A DNA stretch of 64,000 nt. Source: an uncultured Olsenella sp. (GTDB lineage Bacteria; Actinomycetota; Coriobacteriia; Coriobacteriales; Atopobiaceae). Below the pieces are notes generated by a model that ran no database searches, was not told where the DNA came from, and saw only the letters and a list, made by a program, of their open reading frames with translations. The stretch covers positions 248,001 to 312,000 of the forward strand of contig UQIF01000001.1 in the NCBI GenBank assembly GCA_900540955.1, read 5' to 3'. Position numbers and translations under genes: made by a program. Below are positions 55,839 through 63,939 of this stretch, piece by piece (the first letter of the stretch is position 1; every line of letters begins with the position of its first letter).

Positions 55839-56228
55839 ATGACGATGAAGTTCAAGAAGGCTGCTGTTGCCGTCGCCTTGGCGCTTGCCGCCACGGTGGG
55901 CTTTGCCGCTCCCGCGTTGGCTGACGGAGGCTCCTTCAATGCCTGCCTTCCGGCGTGGCAGATGCCGGTGACGGTCCGGAATGGCTACCATTCTGGCGGT
56001 TCCTCGGCGTCTGTCCGGGTGTACTCGTCCTCTTCCTACGGCGGCAACTTCTGGATTGAGTTGCCCGGGCAGGGACAGTGCGCGGACTCTGTGACTGTCA
56101 ATCCGGGAGAAACACGCATTCCGGATTACTACAGCACCTTCAGTGGCTCCGTGACTTTGATGGGACATCAGGTTGGCTGGGGCCCAAACTCCTGCGACCG
56201 CGTCTCTGGGTATGTGAACTTCAACTGA
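55839..56228 (+). CDS. secreted beta-rich protein, DUF2712-like
   Basis: A 129-residue secreted protein. Signal peptide MTMKFKKAAVAVALALAA ends at PALA near residue 28. The mature 100 residues contain NGYHSGGSSASVRVYSSSSY, GNFWIELPGQGQCADSVTVN and HQVGWGPNSCDRVSGYVNF; three Cys. The overall spacing resembles DUF2712-type proteins, which sit next to ABC genes in Firmicutes. RBS GAGAGGA. Role unknown; candidate exported effector or signal. Confidence 0.72.
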   Translation: MTMKFKKAAVAVALALAATVGFAAPALADGGSFNACLPAWQMPVTVRNGYHSGGSSASVRVYSSSSYGGNFWIELPGQGQCADSVTVNPGETRIPDYYSTFSGSVTLMGHQVGWGPNSCDRVSGYVNFN

Positions 56229-56306
56229 CCACGTGCTTCTGACCGTGTGGGGCGGGGGCGCCTTCGCGCTCCCGCCTCCCTCAAGTGCTGACGGGTGGTA
56301 AGCGAC

Positions 56307-57155
56307 ATGGCAACAAGAGCGGGCATTCTTCAGTTCCAGTTTCGACGCATGCTTGCATCAAAGACGTGGCGCTATGCGGTTGTGGTGGGGCTTGCGGCAA
56401 TGTCGGTCTGCCTCGTCCAGACGTGCCTGGTGTTCTGGGGTCATGATGTGGGCGAGGTGCCTGCGGCAGATGTGGCCTGGGTGGGCAACTATGAGTCCAT
56501 GCAGACGCCGCTCTTCTGCTTCTACCTCTACTTCCTGATGCCGTTTTTGGCTGCGGCCGTCTTTGGGGACAGCCTCTTTCTGGACGTGAGGCGAAGGTAT
56601 GCGGGTTGCGTTGCCGTGCGCTCCTCCTTGCGTTCCTATCTCTTCTCGGGAGCGATTGTGGCCTTTGTGGGCGGCTTTCTCGTGGTGTTCGTCCCGCTGC
56701 TGGTGTCCCAGCTGCTCGCGTTCGTTGCCTTTCCCGCAACGTCCGGGCAGGATGCCTATCAGCTCCTCCTGAACACCTCGGCCGCCGAGGTCGACTCGAC
56801 CGGCTGGTACGACAAGACACTCTTCCTGGGCCTTTTCCTCAACGCCCGCTACCTTCTCAACCTGATTTTCATAGTCTACGACGCCCTTTGGGGAGGCCTT
56901 CTGGCCTTGGCGGCGTTTGCCCTCTCGCTCTACGTGCGCACGAGCCGCCTGCTTGTGGTGGGGCTTCCCGCCCTTGTGTTGATCGTGTCCTCGTACCTGC
57001 TTCCCTCGGACCTGGACATAGCCCAGTGCCTGATCTTCTCCCTCGTGATTCCTCGAAGCCCCACTGTGTTTCTTGCTGCACCCCTCGTGGTGCTTCTGGT
57101 GCTCGTGGGGGCGCTGTGGCTTCCCCTTGTCCGGAGGAAGGACGTGCTGCTATGA
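56307..57155 (+). CDS. ABC-2-like membrane protein 1
   Basis: A 282-residue membrane protein with about six TM helices (YAVVVGLAAMSVCLVQTCLVF; FYLYFLMPFLAAAVFGDSLFLD; ILVSS-type end VGLPALVLIVSSYLL) and a C-terminal RRKDVLL. Looks like an ABC-2 permease subunit. Start ATG 56307 favoured over GTG 56295. Overlaps the next gene by four bases (ATGA). Confidence 0.75.
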   Translation: MATRAGILQFQFRRMLASKTWRYAVVVGLAAMSVCLVQTCLVFWGHDVGEVPAADVAWVGNYESMQTPLFCFYLYFLMPFLAAAVFGDSLFLDVRRRYAGCVAVRSSLRSYLFSGAIVAFVGGFLVVFVPLLVSQLLAFVAFPATSGQDAYQLLLNTSAAEVDSTGWYDKTLFLGLFLNARYLLNLIFIVYDALWGGLLALAAFALSLYVRTSRLLVVGLPALVLIVSSYLLPSDLDIAQCLIFSLVIPRSPTVFLAAPLVVLLVLVGALWLPLVRRKDVLL

Positions 57156-57892
57156 GCGCCGCAACGCGCCTCGCGCGCCTCTTCGACCGAAGGTTCGTCG
57201 CCGGCCTTGCCGTCCTTGCGGGGGTCTGCGTGGTGGTTGCCCTGCTGTGGGGGCACAACGTCGCCGCGATGGGCGACGGCACGCTATCGGGTGCCTATGG
57301 ACAGGTCGTCAACTATAGCCTTGCGACCTTTGTCTACGTTCCTATCTGCGCCTTCAGCGCGGCCGGCGCGATGCGTCCCGTGGCCTCGGCCGTGTGGGTG
57401 ATTCGCTCAAGCCGTGGAAGGACCCTGCTTGCCGTCATGGGACGGCTGGTGGTGCGTGCCCTGGCGCTCTCGGCCCTTCTCACGCTGTGCGGTCTCGTGA
57501 GCGTCCGACTCCTCTCGCCGACGGGTCATGCGGTTGGGGCCTATGTGGCGTTTGGCCTTCTGGCAACCGTCCTCCAGACCCTCTTCTTCCTGGTGGTGTG
57601 CCTTATTGTCCTGGCGGTTCGTCTGCTCACCGGCTCGGGTGCCTATGCGATGCTGGCAGCCTTGGGATACGGTGCGCTCGACTACCTGTTGTGCATGACC
57701 TCGGCACTCAATAATTCTGCGCTTTGGACGGGATGGCTCCTTGCGACAGCGATGCCCGAGGATGGCCTTGTGGCGGAGGTGGCAGGTTCGTTTCGCCTTG
57801 CTGCGCTCTGCGCGTTCCTTGGCCTGCTCGCCGTTTGGCTTGTGCGCAAGAAGGACTATCTGCCGGAGGAGGGCGAGCCTCGTGAGCTGTAG
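57152..57892 (+). CDS. ABC-2-like membrane protein 2
   Basis: A 246-residue protein with six TM helices. RLARLFDRRFVAGLAVLAGVCVVVALLW begins it; RKKDYLP ends it, echoing the RRKD end of membrane protein 1. WVIRSSRGRTLLAVMGRLVV is the likely cytoplasmic loop contacting the ATPase. Overlaps both neighbours, so the three permeases are translationally coupled. Confidence 0.75.
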   Translation: MSAATRLARLFDRRFVAGLAVLAGVCVVVALLWGHNVAAMGDGTLSGAYGQVVNYSLATFVYVPICAFSAAGAMRPVASAVWVIRSSRGRTLLAVMGRLVVRALALSALLTLCGLVSVRLLSPTGHAVGAYVAFGLLATVLQTLFFLVVCLIVLAVRLLTGSGAYAMLAALGYGALDYLLCMTSALNNSALWTGWLLATAMPEDGLVAEVAGSFRLAALCAFLGLLAVWLVRKKDYLPEEGEPREL

Positions 57893-58685
57893 AAGTCGGA
57901 ACAATTCCGTGACCCTTCTGCCAATGCGGCGTGCCCAGTTCGTGCGGGTGGCGCTCTGCGTGCTGGCGAGTCTGGTCGCGACGCTGTGCATGAGGGGCTA
58001 TGGGGCGCAGGCGGCCCTTTATGAGTTTGTAGGCGGGGGACTCCTCGTTCCAAGCCTCTCTGGGAGCAGACCGAACATCATGGTCCTCATTGCGTGGTTC
58101 GCTCCCCAGGCAGCCTTCTGCTTCCTCTTCTCGGACGTTCTGGCAGGCGGCCTTGGGTCGGATGCCGCGGCCGTGCTCCCGCGCGTGGGGTCGCGGGGGG
58201 TATGGCTGGCGAGCAAGCTGGTTCACCTTGCGCTTCTCTCGGCTGCGTTCTCGCTGCTCGGCCAGCTTGCGAACGGCGCGGTCCTGTTCGTCTGCGGCTG
58301 TCCGGCAAGCGTGCCGGAGCCCATCGGCGTCGTCGCGCGCTGCGCTGCATTAGGCTTTCCGCTCACGCTATGCCTTGTGCTTGCGGTCAACTGCCTTGCG
58401 ATCAAGCTGGAACCCGTCGTGGCCTTTGCGGTCGTTGAGGGGGTCTACGTTGCGGGCCTGGTCGGGCTCGCCTACCTCCCGCGCGAGGCGGCCATGGCCG
58501 TGGCTCCGTGGCTGCCTTTTGCGCAGGGGGTTCTTGCCTGGCACGACTGCTCGGGATGGACCTCGGCCTTCTCGCTGGGCGTCCCGGGCTTTTCGGTCGT
58601 CGCGTCTCTTGCGTACCTCGGCGCGTGCGTCGCGCTTGCGGCGGTGGTGGCGCTTCGCCTCGTGCGCGCCCGCGACATCTTCTGA
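57882..58685 (+). CDS. ABC-2-like membrane protein 3
   Basis: A 267-residue membrane protein with six or more TM helices, ending in VRARDIF. The GTG at 57882 lies inside the end of the previous gene and follows GGAGGAGGG at eight bases; no later start is clearly better. The shared R-x-(K/R)D-type C-termini of the three proteins suggest common ancestry. Confidence 0.72.
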   Translation: MSCRSRNNSVTLLPMRRAQFVRVALCVLASLVATLCMRGYGAQAALYEFVGGGLLVPSLSGSRPNIMVLIAWFAPQAAFCFLFSDVLAGGLGSDAAAVLPRVGSRGVWLASKLVHLALLSAAFSLLGQLANGAVLFVCGCPASVPEPIGVVARCAALGFPLTLCLVLAVNCLAIKLEPVVAFAVVEGVYVAGLVGLAYLPREAAMAVAPWLPFAQGVLAWHDCSGWTSAFSLGVPGFSVVASLAYLGACVALAAVVALRLVRARDIF

Positions 58686-58697
58686 CGGGAGGCTTTC

Positions 58698-59348
58698 ATG
58701 TCTGGTGCGATTGTGGTAACCCATGCGACCAAGGTGATTCACGGACGCGTCGTGCTCGACGACGTGACGCTCACGCTGCCGCGTGGCGGAATCTACGGAT
58801 TCAGCGGCATTAACGGCTCGGGCAAGACGATGCTCTTCAGGGCCATCTCGGGACTCATTCACCTCACCTCGGGCCAGGTTGACGTCTTTGGGCAAAGGAT
58901 TGGCGTGGACGTCAACTTTCCGCGCAGTCTCGGCCTGGTCCTTGAGTCGGCAGGCTTCTGGGACGAGAGCACGGGCCTGAGAAACCTCACGATGCTCGCG
59001 TCCATCAGGGGTGTGGCGGGCGAGGCAGAGGCGAGGGCGGCGCTCGCGCGCGTGGGTCTTGCCCCCGACGACGATCGCCCGTTCTCCGCGTACAGTATGG
59101 GCATGAGGCAGCGCCTCACCATCGCGCAGGCCATCATGGAGGCGCCCGAGCTGCTCATCCTGGACGAGCCCACCAACGCGCTCGACGTGGACGGCATCGA
59201 GACGGTTGCAAAGATCGTGTGTGAGGAGCGTGAGCGCGGCTGCACCGTGCTCGTCGCCTGTCACAACGAGCCCGCGCTCGAGGCGCTGTTCGAGCGCAGC
59301 TGGCGCATGGTCGACGGGCACGTGGCCAAGGAGGTCGATCGCTCATGA
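58698..59348 (+). CDS. ABC transporter ATP-binding protein
   Basis: A 216-residue ATPase of the CcmA/bacitracin-export type. Walker A GINGSGKT, signature SMGMRQRLTIAQA, Walker B LLILDEPTNALD and a switch His in VACHNEP. Contains a diagnostic YSMGMRQRL rather than LSGGQ. Powers the three membrane proteins encoded upstream. RBS GGGAGG; overlaps the next gene by four bases. Confidence 0.92.
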   Translation: MSGAIVVTHATKVIHGRVVLDDVTLTLPRGGIYGFSGINGSGKTMLFRAISGLIHLTSGQVDVFGQRIGVDVNFPRSLGLVLESAGFWDESTGLRNLTMLASIRGVAGEAEARAALARVGLAPDDDRPFSAYSMGMRQRLTIAQAIMEAPELLILDEPTNALDVDGIETVAKIVCEERERGCTVLVACHNEPALEALFERSWRMVDGHVAKEVDRS

Positions 59349-60187
59349 GGCGAAGGAAGCTCCGGCTGCCCGTGCTGACCGTCAGGACCCTCCTGCTCGT
59401 GTGTGGCGCGCTCGTGGTCGTCTGCGTGGGAGTGGGCCTTGCCATGCGGGCAAGCCTCACGGACTATGCGCACGACGGGGCTGCCGTGGAGCAGCTTCCC
59501 TTCGTGGTGAACTCGCGTGCATCGACGGACGCGCTTAGCCTGCACACGCGGGAGGAGATCGCGGCGGCGGCGGACGAGGCCGCGCTTCCCGCCGAAGTTG
59601 ATGCGGCGTATACCCTTGGGATGGCGTCCGAGGAGGTGCTCGACGAGGCCCCCATCGTGCTCACTGGCACCTTTACGGGTGAGAGGACCTACGTCTACCA
59701 GGCATTCCAGTGCCAGATCGAGGTGACGTCGGTCCTGAGGGGCGAGGGCGTCTCCGAAGGCGATGGCCTCGTCGTCTACGATGCGTACAAGATCACGGAG
59801 CCTCGAAACGGCCTGGGGACGGGTCAGTTCAGCGACGTGCGCGAGGTGTGGAGGGGCAGCGAGGGCCCAAGCCGGTTCGGCCTCATGCCGCTGCGCGCGG
59901 GGCAGGAGTACCTGTTCTTCCTTGAGCCCAAGCGCTATCCGAGCGAGAAGGACCCCGCGACGTACGAGCAGACCTACTGCCTGATCGAGCACCCCTACGC
60001 GCGCATCTCCCTCGACCTCGCCGAGCATCCCGAGCGCGTGGGGGTCTTTGAGCTCCCGGCGGATGGCGAGTGGCAGCGCATCCCCTTTGCCGAGGCGTGC
60101 CAGTACGACCTTGCCGCCACGGACGAAGCCGCCAAGGAGCTGTATCTGGAGAACTGCGCGCGGCTGCTCGCCGACGCACTGGGGTAG
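59345..60187 (+). CDS. membrane-anchored extracytoplasmic protein of the ABC cassette
   Basis: A 280-residue protein: RRRKLRLP then a TM helix LLLVCGALVVVCVGVGLAM (residues 17-36), and an outside domain with conserved-looking IVLTGTFTGERTYVYQAFQCQIEVTSVLRG and GLMPLRAGQEYLFFLEP. The latter phrase is reminiscent of small extracellular domains that sense or carry cargo. It could be an accessory, processing or immunity component. Overlaps the ATPase (ATGA). Confidence 0.7.
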   Translation: MRRRKLRLPVLTVRTLLLVCGALVVVCVGVGLAMRASLTDYAHDGAAVEQLPFVVNSRASTDALSLHTREEIAAAADEAALPAEVDAAYTLGMASEEVLDEAPIVLTGTFTGERTYVYQAFQCQIEVTSVLRGEGVSEGDGLVVYDAYKITEPRNGLGTGQFSDVREVWRGSEGPSRFGLMPLRAGQEYLFFLEPKRYPSEKDPATYEQTYCLIEHPYARISLDLAEHPERVGVFELPADGEWQRIPFAEACQYDLAATDEAAKELYLENCARLLADALG

Positions 60188-60239
60188 GTGGGGCTCAGGA
60201 GGCGCGAAGCGACGTCTTGGGGACGACGGCCACGAGAAA

Positions 60240-60267
60240 GGCCCGACAGCCGCTGGGCTGCCGGGCC
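60240..60267 (-). terminator. terminator after pta (minus strand)
   Basis: On the minus strand the stem is GGCCCGGCAGC with GCTGTCGGGCC, 11 bp with one G-U, loop CCAGCG, followed by TTTCTC. On the plus strand the same pair is an A-C mismatch, so it acts best for pta. Confidence 0.75.
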
Positions 60268-60310
60268 GAATGTCTGGGCGCGCAGGCTCTTCTCGCCAAG
60301 CGCTACTTCG

Positions 60311-61291
60311 CTACTCGGCCATCTGGGCCTGGACCGCGGTGATGGCCACAACGCCCACGATGTCGTCGGCGGAGCAGCCGCGGGACAGGTCGTTGACCGG
60401 CTTGGCGATGCCCTGGAGCACGGGGCCGTAGGCCTCGGCGCCGCCGAAGCGCTGGACCAGCTTGTAGCCGATGTTGCCGGCCTCGAGGTCGGGGAAGACC
60501 AGGATGTTGGCGTTGCCGGCAACCTTGGACTGCGGAGCCTTGAGGTCTGCCACGGACTGGACGAGCGCGGCGTCAAGCTGCAGGTCGCCGTCGAGGGCGA
60601 GCTCGGGGTTCTTCTCGTTGGCCAGCTTCACGGCCTCCTGGACCTTGGTGGGCACGTCGCCCTTGGCGGAGCCCATCGTGGAGAAGGAGAGCATAGCCAC
60701 CTTCGGCTCCTCGCCGGGCATGAAGGCCTTCCAGCTCTCGGCGGAGGCCAGGGCGATCTCGGAGAGCTCGTCGGCGTTGGGGTTGATGTTCAGGCCGCAG
60801 TCGGCAAAGAGCAGGGTGCCGTCGGCGCCGAACTCCGGGGACTTGGTGCACATGATGAAGAACGCGGAGACGAGCTTGGTGCCCGGGGCGGTCTTCAGGA
60901 TCTGCAGGGCGGGACGCAGGGTGTTGGCGGTGGAGTGGCAGGCGCCGGAGACCAGGCCGTCGGCGTCTCCCATCTTGACCATCATGGTGCCGAAGTAGGT
61001 GGCGTCGTTCATCTGCTCGAGGGCCTCGGGCAGGGTGACGCCCTTCTTGGCGCGCAGCTCAGCGAACTTCTCGGCGTAGGCCTGCTTGCGCTCGGCAGTG
61101 CGGGGGTCGATGACGGTGACGCCGGGAACGTCGATGGTCGCAGGGTCGCCAAGGATGATGAGGTTGGCAAGATCCTCCTCGACGATCTTCTTTGCGGCCT
61201 CGATGGTGCGCGAATCCTCGCCCTCGGGCAGGACGATGGTCTTCTTGTTGGACTTGGCGGCCGCCTTCATGCGGTCAAGAAACTCGCTCAT
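60311..61291 (-). CDS. pta: phosphate acetyltransferase
   Basis: Converts acetyl-CoA + Pi to acetyl phosphate, which AckA then uses to make ATP. The 326-residue short form starts MSEFLDRMKAAAKSNKKTIVLPEGED; key motifs are MGDADGLVSGACHSTANTLRPALQI, FADCGLNINPNADEL and FPDLEAGNIGYKLVQRFGGA. ATG at 61291 preceded by GGAGGAG; a GTG 15 bases upstream overlaps the RBS. Separated from ackA by 24 kb, on the opposite strand. Confidence 0.96.
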   Translation of the reverse strand: MSEFLDRMKAAAKSNKKTIVLPEGEDSRTIEAAKKIVEEDLANLIILGDPATIDVPGVTVIDPRTAERKQAYAEKFAELRAKKGVTLPEALEQMNDATYFGTMMVKMGDADGLVSGACHSTANTLRPALQILKTAPGTKLVSAFFIMCTKSPEFGADGTLLFADCGLNINPNADELSEIALASAESWKAFMPGEEPKVAMLSFSTMGSAKGDVPTKVQEAVKLANEKNPELALDGDLQLDAALVQSVADLKAPQSKVAGNANILVFPDLEAGNIGYKLVQRFGGAEAYGPVLQGIAKPVNDLSRGCSADDIVGVVAITAVQAQMAE

Positions 61292-61375
61292 GACGCTCTC
61301 CTCCACAAAATCTGCTTTGTCGGAATTGCTTCACCCCGTATTTCGCGGACATGCGGCCGCTCGGCGGGGGCAGTC

Positions 61376-61404
61376 TGAACATTATAGGATCTTGGTGCTA
61401 GAAT
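61376..61404 (+). promoter_or_regulatory. candidate glf promoter
   Basis: TGAACA (61376-61381), 17-base spacer, TAGAAT (61399-61404). Two leader hairpins follow (CGGCAAG/CTTGCCG at 61418-61444 and CTGGC/GCCAG) before the glf start. Moderately good match. Confidence 0.5.
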
Positions 61405-61487
61405 CTATCGGACATTACGGCAAGAGGTGAACGTTTTCTTGCCGCTGGCTAATCCGCCAGGACTGTACCCTTCCTGAGAGGAACCTT

Positions 61488-62690
61488 ATGAATATCCAGA
61501 GCGGTCTCGGCGCGGGCTTCAACGCGGAATCCTATGACGCCCTCGTCGTCGGCTGCGGGTATGCGGGCAGCGTCTGTGCGCGCCGCCTTGCAGAGGCCTG
61601 TGGCATGAAGGTCGCCATCCTTGAGCGCCGCGACCATATCGCGGGCAACGCCTATGACTACGAGGACGAGGCGGGCATCCTGATCCATAAGTACGGCCCG
61701 CACATCTATCACACCACCAACGAGCGCGTAAACCAGTTCCTCTCGCGCTTCACCGAGTGGACCGATTACCAGCACAAAGTTCTCGCCAACATTCACGGCA
61801 CCCTGATGCCGGTCCCCTTCAACCACACGTCCCTCAAGCTCGCCTTCGGAGAAGAGAAGGGCGAGCGTCTCTACCAGAAGCTCGTGGCCACCTTCGGCGA
61901 GAACAAGAAGGTCCCCATCATGGAGCTCCGCGAGAAGAACGATCCCGAGCTCGTTGAGGTCGCCGACTACGTTTTCGAGAACGTCTTCCTTCACTACACC
62001 ATGAAGCAGTGGGGCCAGACCCCCGACCAGATCGACCCCTCCATCACCGGCCGCGTCCCCGTTTTCGTCGGCGACGACGACCGTTACTTCCCCGGCGCCC
62101 CCTTCCAGGGCATGCCTGGCGAGGGCTACACCAAGCTTTTCGAGCACATGCTCGACCATGACCTGATCAACGTCTTCGTCGACGTCGACGCCCGCGACAT
62201 TCTGAAGGTCACCTCCGGCGCTGTCCTCGTCAACGGCAAGCCCTACTCCGGCGAAGTCATTTATACCGGTCCGCTCGACGAGCTCTTCGGCCTTGACCTC
62301 GGCGCGCTGCCGTACCGCACGCTCGACATGGTTTTCGAGACCCTCGACGTCGACAAGTTCCAGCCCGTCGGCACCGTCAACTACACCACGAGCGAGGACT
62401 TCACGCGCATCACGGAGTTCAAGAACATGACGGGTCAGGTCGTCCCCGGAAAGACCACCATCATGAAGGAGTACTCGAAGGCCTATACCCCCGGGTCTGG
62501 GGAAACTCCGTACTATGCGATTCTCGAGGATGAGAACACCGAGCTGTACAGGAAGTACCGCGAGCGAGTCTCCGGCGCCCTCAACTTCCACTGCGTCGGT
62601 CGACTTGCCGAGTATCGCTACTACGACATGGACGGCGTCGTCGCGTCGGCCCTCGACCTCTCTGACGAGCTCATCGCCCAGAGGAACTAG
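61488..62690 (+). CDS. glf: UDP-galactopyranose mutase
   Basis: Converts UDP-Galp to UDP-Galf with reduced FAD, for galactofuranose-containing surface glycans. The 400-residue flavoprotein has the Rossmann start DALVVGCGYAGSVCARRLAE, HIAGNAYDYEDEAGILIHKYGPHIYHT, and conserved Arg regions (PFNHTSLK, FRxx-type GRLAEYRYYDMD). ATG at 61488 after GAGAGGAA. The GT2 gene follows after a terminator-like hairpin. Confidence 0.95.
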   Translation: MNIQSGLGAGFNAESYDALVVGCGYAGSVCARRLAEACGMKVAILERRDHIAGNAYDYEDEAGILIHKYGPHIYHTTNERVNQFLSRFTEWTDYQHKVLANIHGTLMPVPFNHTSLKLAFGEEKGERLYQKLVATFGENKKVPIMELREKNDPELVEVADYVFENVFLHYTMKQWGQTPDQIDPSITGRVPVFVGDDDRYFPGAPFQGMPGEGYTKLFEHMLDHDLINVFVDVDARDILKVTSGAVLVNGKPYSGEVIYTGPLDELFGLDLGALPYRTLDMVFETLDVDKFQPVGTVNYTTSEDFTRITEFKNMTGQVVPGKTTIMKEYSKAYTPGSGETPYYAILEDENTELYRKYRERVSGALNFHCVGRLAEYRYYDMDGVVASALDLSDELIAQRN

Positions 62691-62709
62691 CTTAAAGCGT
62701 CAAATTCCA

Positions 62710-62740
62710 GGGGCGGGCCCGCTGCGACCCGCCCCTTATT
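62710..62740 (+). terminator. hairpin after glf
   Basis: Eight-bp stem GGGGCGGG (62710-62717) with CCCGCCCC (62728-62735), then TTATT. Probably terminates or attenuates before the GT2 gene. Confidence 0.65.
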
Positions 62741-62760
62741 CGTGAGTAAGGACGTGGACC

Positions 62761-63804
62761 ATGGCATCCGCAAAGAAGACCATATCGTTCGGAATTCCCT
62801 GCTACAACTCGGCCGAATATATGGACAAGTGCATCCTCTCGATTCTTGAGGGCTCTAACTACGCCGACGACGTGCAGATCGTCATCGTCGACGACGGCAG
62901 CGTGAAGGACAGCACCCCCGCCAAGGCCGACGAATGGCAGGAACGCTATCCCAACCTCATCAAGGCCGTGCACCAGGATAACGGCGGGCACGGAGTTGCC
63001 GTCATGAAGGCCGTGGAGCACGCTGACGGCGTCTATTTCAAGAACATCGATTCCGACGACTGGGCGGACGCCGATGCGCTCAAGACCTTGCTTGGCCAGC
63101 TCCGTCGATTCATCGACATGGACGAGAAAGTCGACCTGGTCATCACCAACTATGTCTACGAGCATGTTGAGGACAACACGCGCAACGTCGTCGATTATCG
63201 TCGCGTGCTTCCCGTCGGCAAAGTCTTTACCTGGGGGCAGATCGGCCACTTCAAGATGAGCCAGTATCTGCTTATGCACGCGCTGACCTACCGCACCGAA
63301 ACCCTGCGCGCCGCCAACCTCCAGATGCCTGCCCACACGTTCTACGTGGACAACATCTACGCCTATGTGCCTTTCCCGCTTTGCCACAGCCTCTACTACC
63401 TCGATGTCGATCTTTACCGTTATTACATCGGTCGCGAGGATCAGTCCGTCAACGAGAAGGTGCTCACCAGCCGCGTCGACCACTATTGGCGTGTCGCTCG
63501 CGTGATGATGAAGGCTTATCATGTTTACGACGACATCGACTGTGCCCAGCTCAGAAGCTACATGATGAATTACTTCACCATCATCATGGCTATCTGCTCG
63601 GTTTTCTCCAAGCTTTCGGATCGACCCGACGCCATGGACGAGCTCAAGGCGCTTTGGGACGAGCTCAAGGCCTACGATTCGCGTATGTACCGCCGCGCAA
63701 AGCATGGCGTGGTCGGCATCGCCACGAACCTTCCAGGCAAGGTTGGCGAGAAGATCACCATCGGCGGGTATCGCGTGGCCCAAAAAGTGGTGAAGTTCAA
63801 CTAG
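62761..63804 (+). CDS. glycosyltransferase family 2 protein
   Basis: A 347-residue GT-A enzyme: SFGIPCYNSAEYMDKCILSILEG, VQIVIVDDGSVKDST, and the metal site in KNIDSDDWADADAL. A C-terminal segment with basic helices may associate with the membrane. Adjacent to glf, it is likely a galactofuranosyl- or other surface-glycan transferase; donor not proven. Start ATG 62761 with AAGGACG upstream. A long inverted repeat lies 14 bases after the stop. Confidence 0.87.
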   Translation: MASAKKTISFGIPCYNSAEYMDKCILSILEGSNYADDVQIVIVDDGSVKDSTPAKADEWQERYPNLIKAVHQDNGGHGVAVMKAVEHADGVYFKNIDSDDWADADALKTLLGQLRRFIDMDEKVDLVITNYVYEHVEDNTRNVVDYRRVLPVGKVFTWGQIGHFKMSQYLLMHALTYRTETLRAANLQMPAHTFYVDNIYAYVPFPLCHSLYYLDVDLYRYYIGREDQSVNEKVLTSRVDHYWRVARVMMKAYHVYDDIDCAQLRSYMMNYFTIIMAICSVFSKLSDRPDAMDELKALWDELKAYDSRMYRRAKHGVVGIATNLPGKVGEKITIGGYRVAQKVVKFN

Positions 63805-63817
63805 GACGCAGTAAGAC

Positions 63818-63939
63818 CCTAAGACGGCGCCCGCCTGCTTGCCTTGGACTCCGCAGTCCTGTTCGCTCGGTCGCAACATTAAGTTGCGTCCGGCTCATGC
63901 GGAAGTCGCCCAAGGCGAGCAGGCGGGCGGCGCCTTAGG
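63818..63939. repeat. long imperfect inverted repeat after GT2 gene
   Basis: Outer 30-base arms at 63818-63847 (begins CCTAAGACGGCGCCCGCC) and 63910-63939 match with 27 of 30 positions complementary. Nested stems follow: GACTCCGCA (63847-63855) with TGCGGAAGTC (63898-63907), and CGCAAC (63872-63877) with GTTGCG (63883-63888). The whole forms one extended stem-loop of about 120 bases. No T-tract follows. Downstream 60 bases show nothing further. Confidence 0.72.

Noticed and set aside
55839..56228. Lactococcin 972-type bacteriocin
   Set aside because: The family's N-terminal GG-W and terminal motifs are not present. The size and Cys pattern differ.
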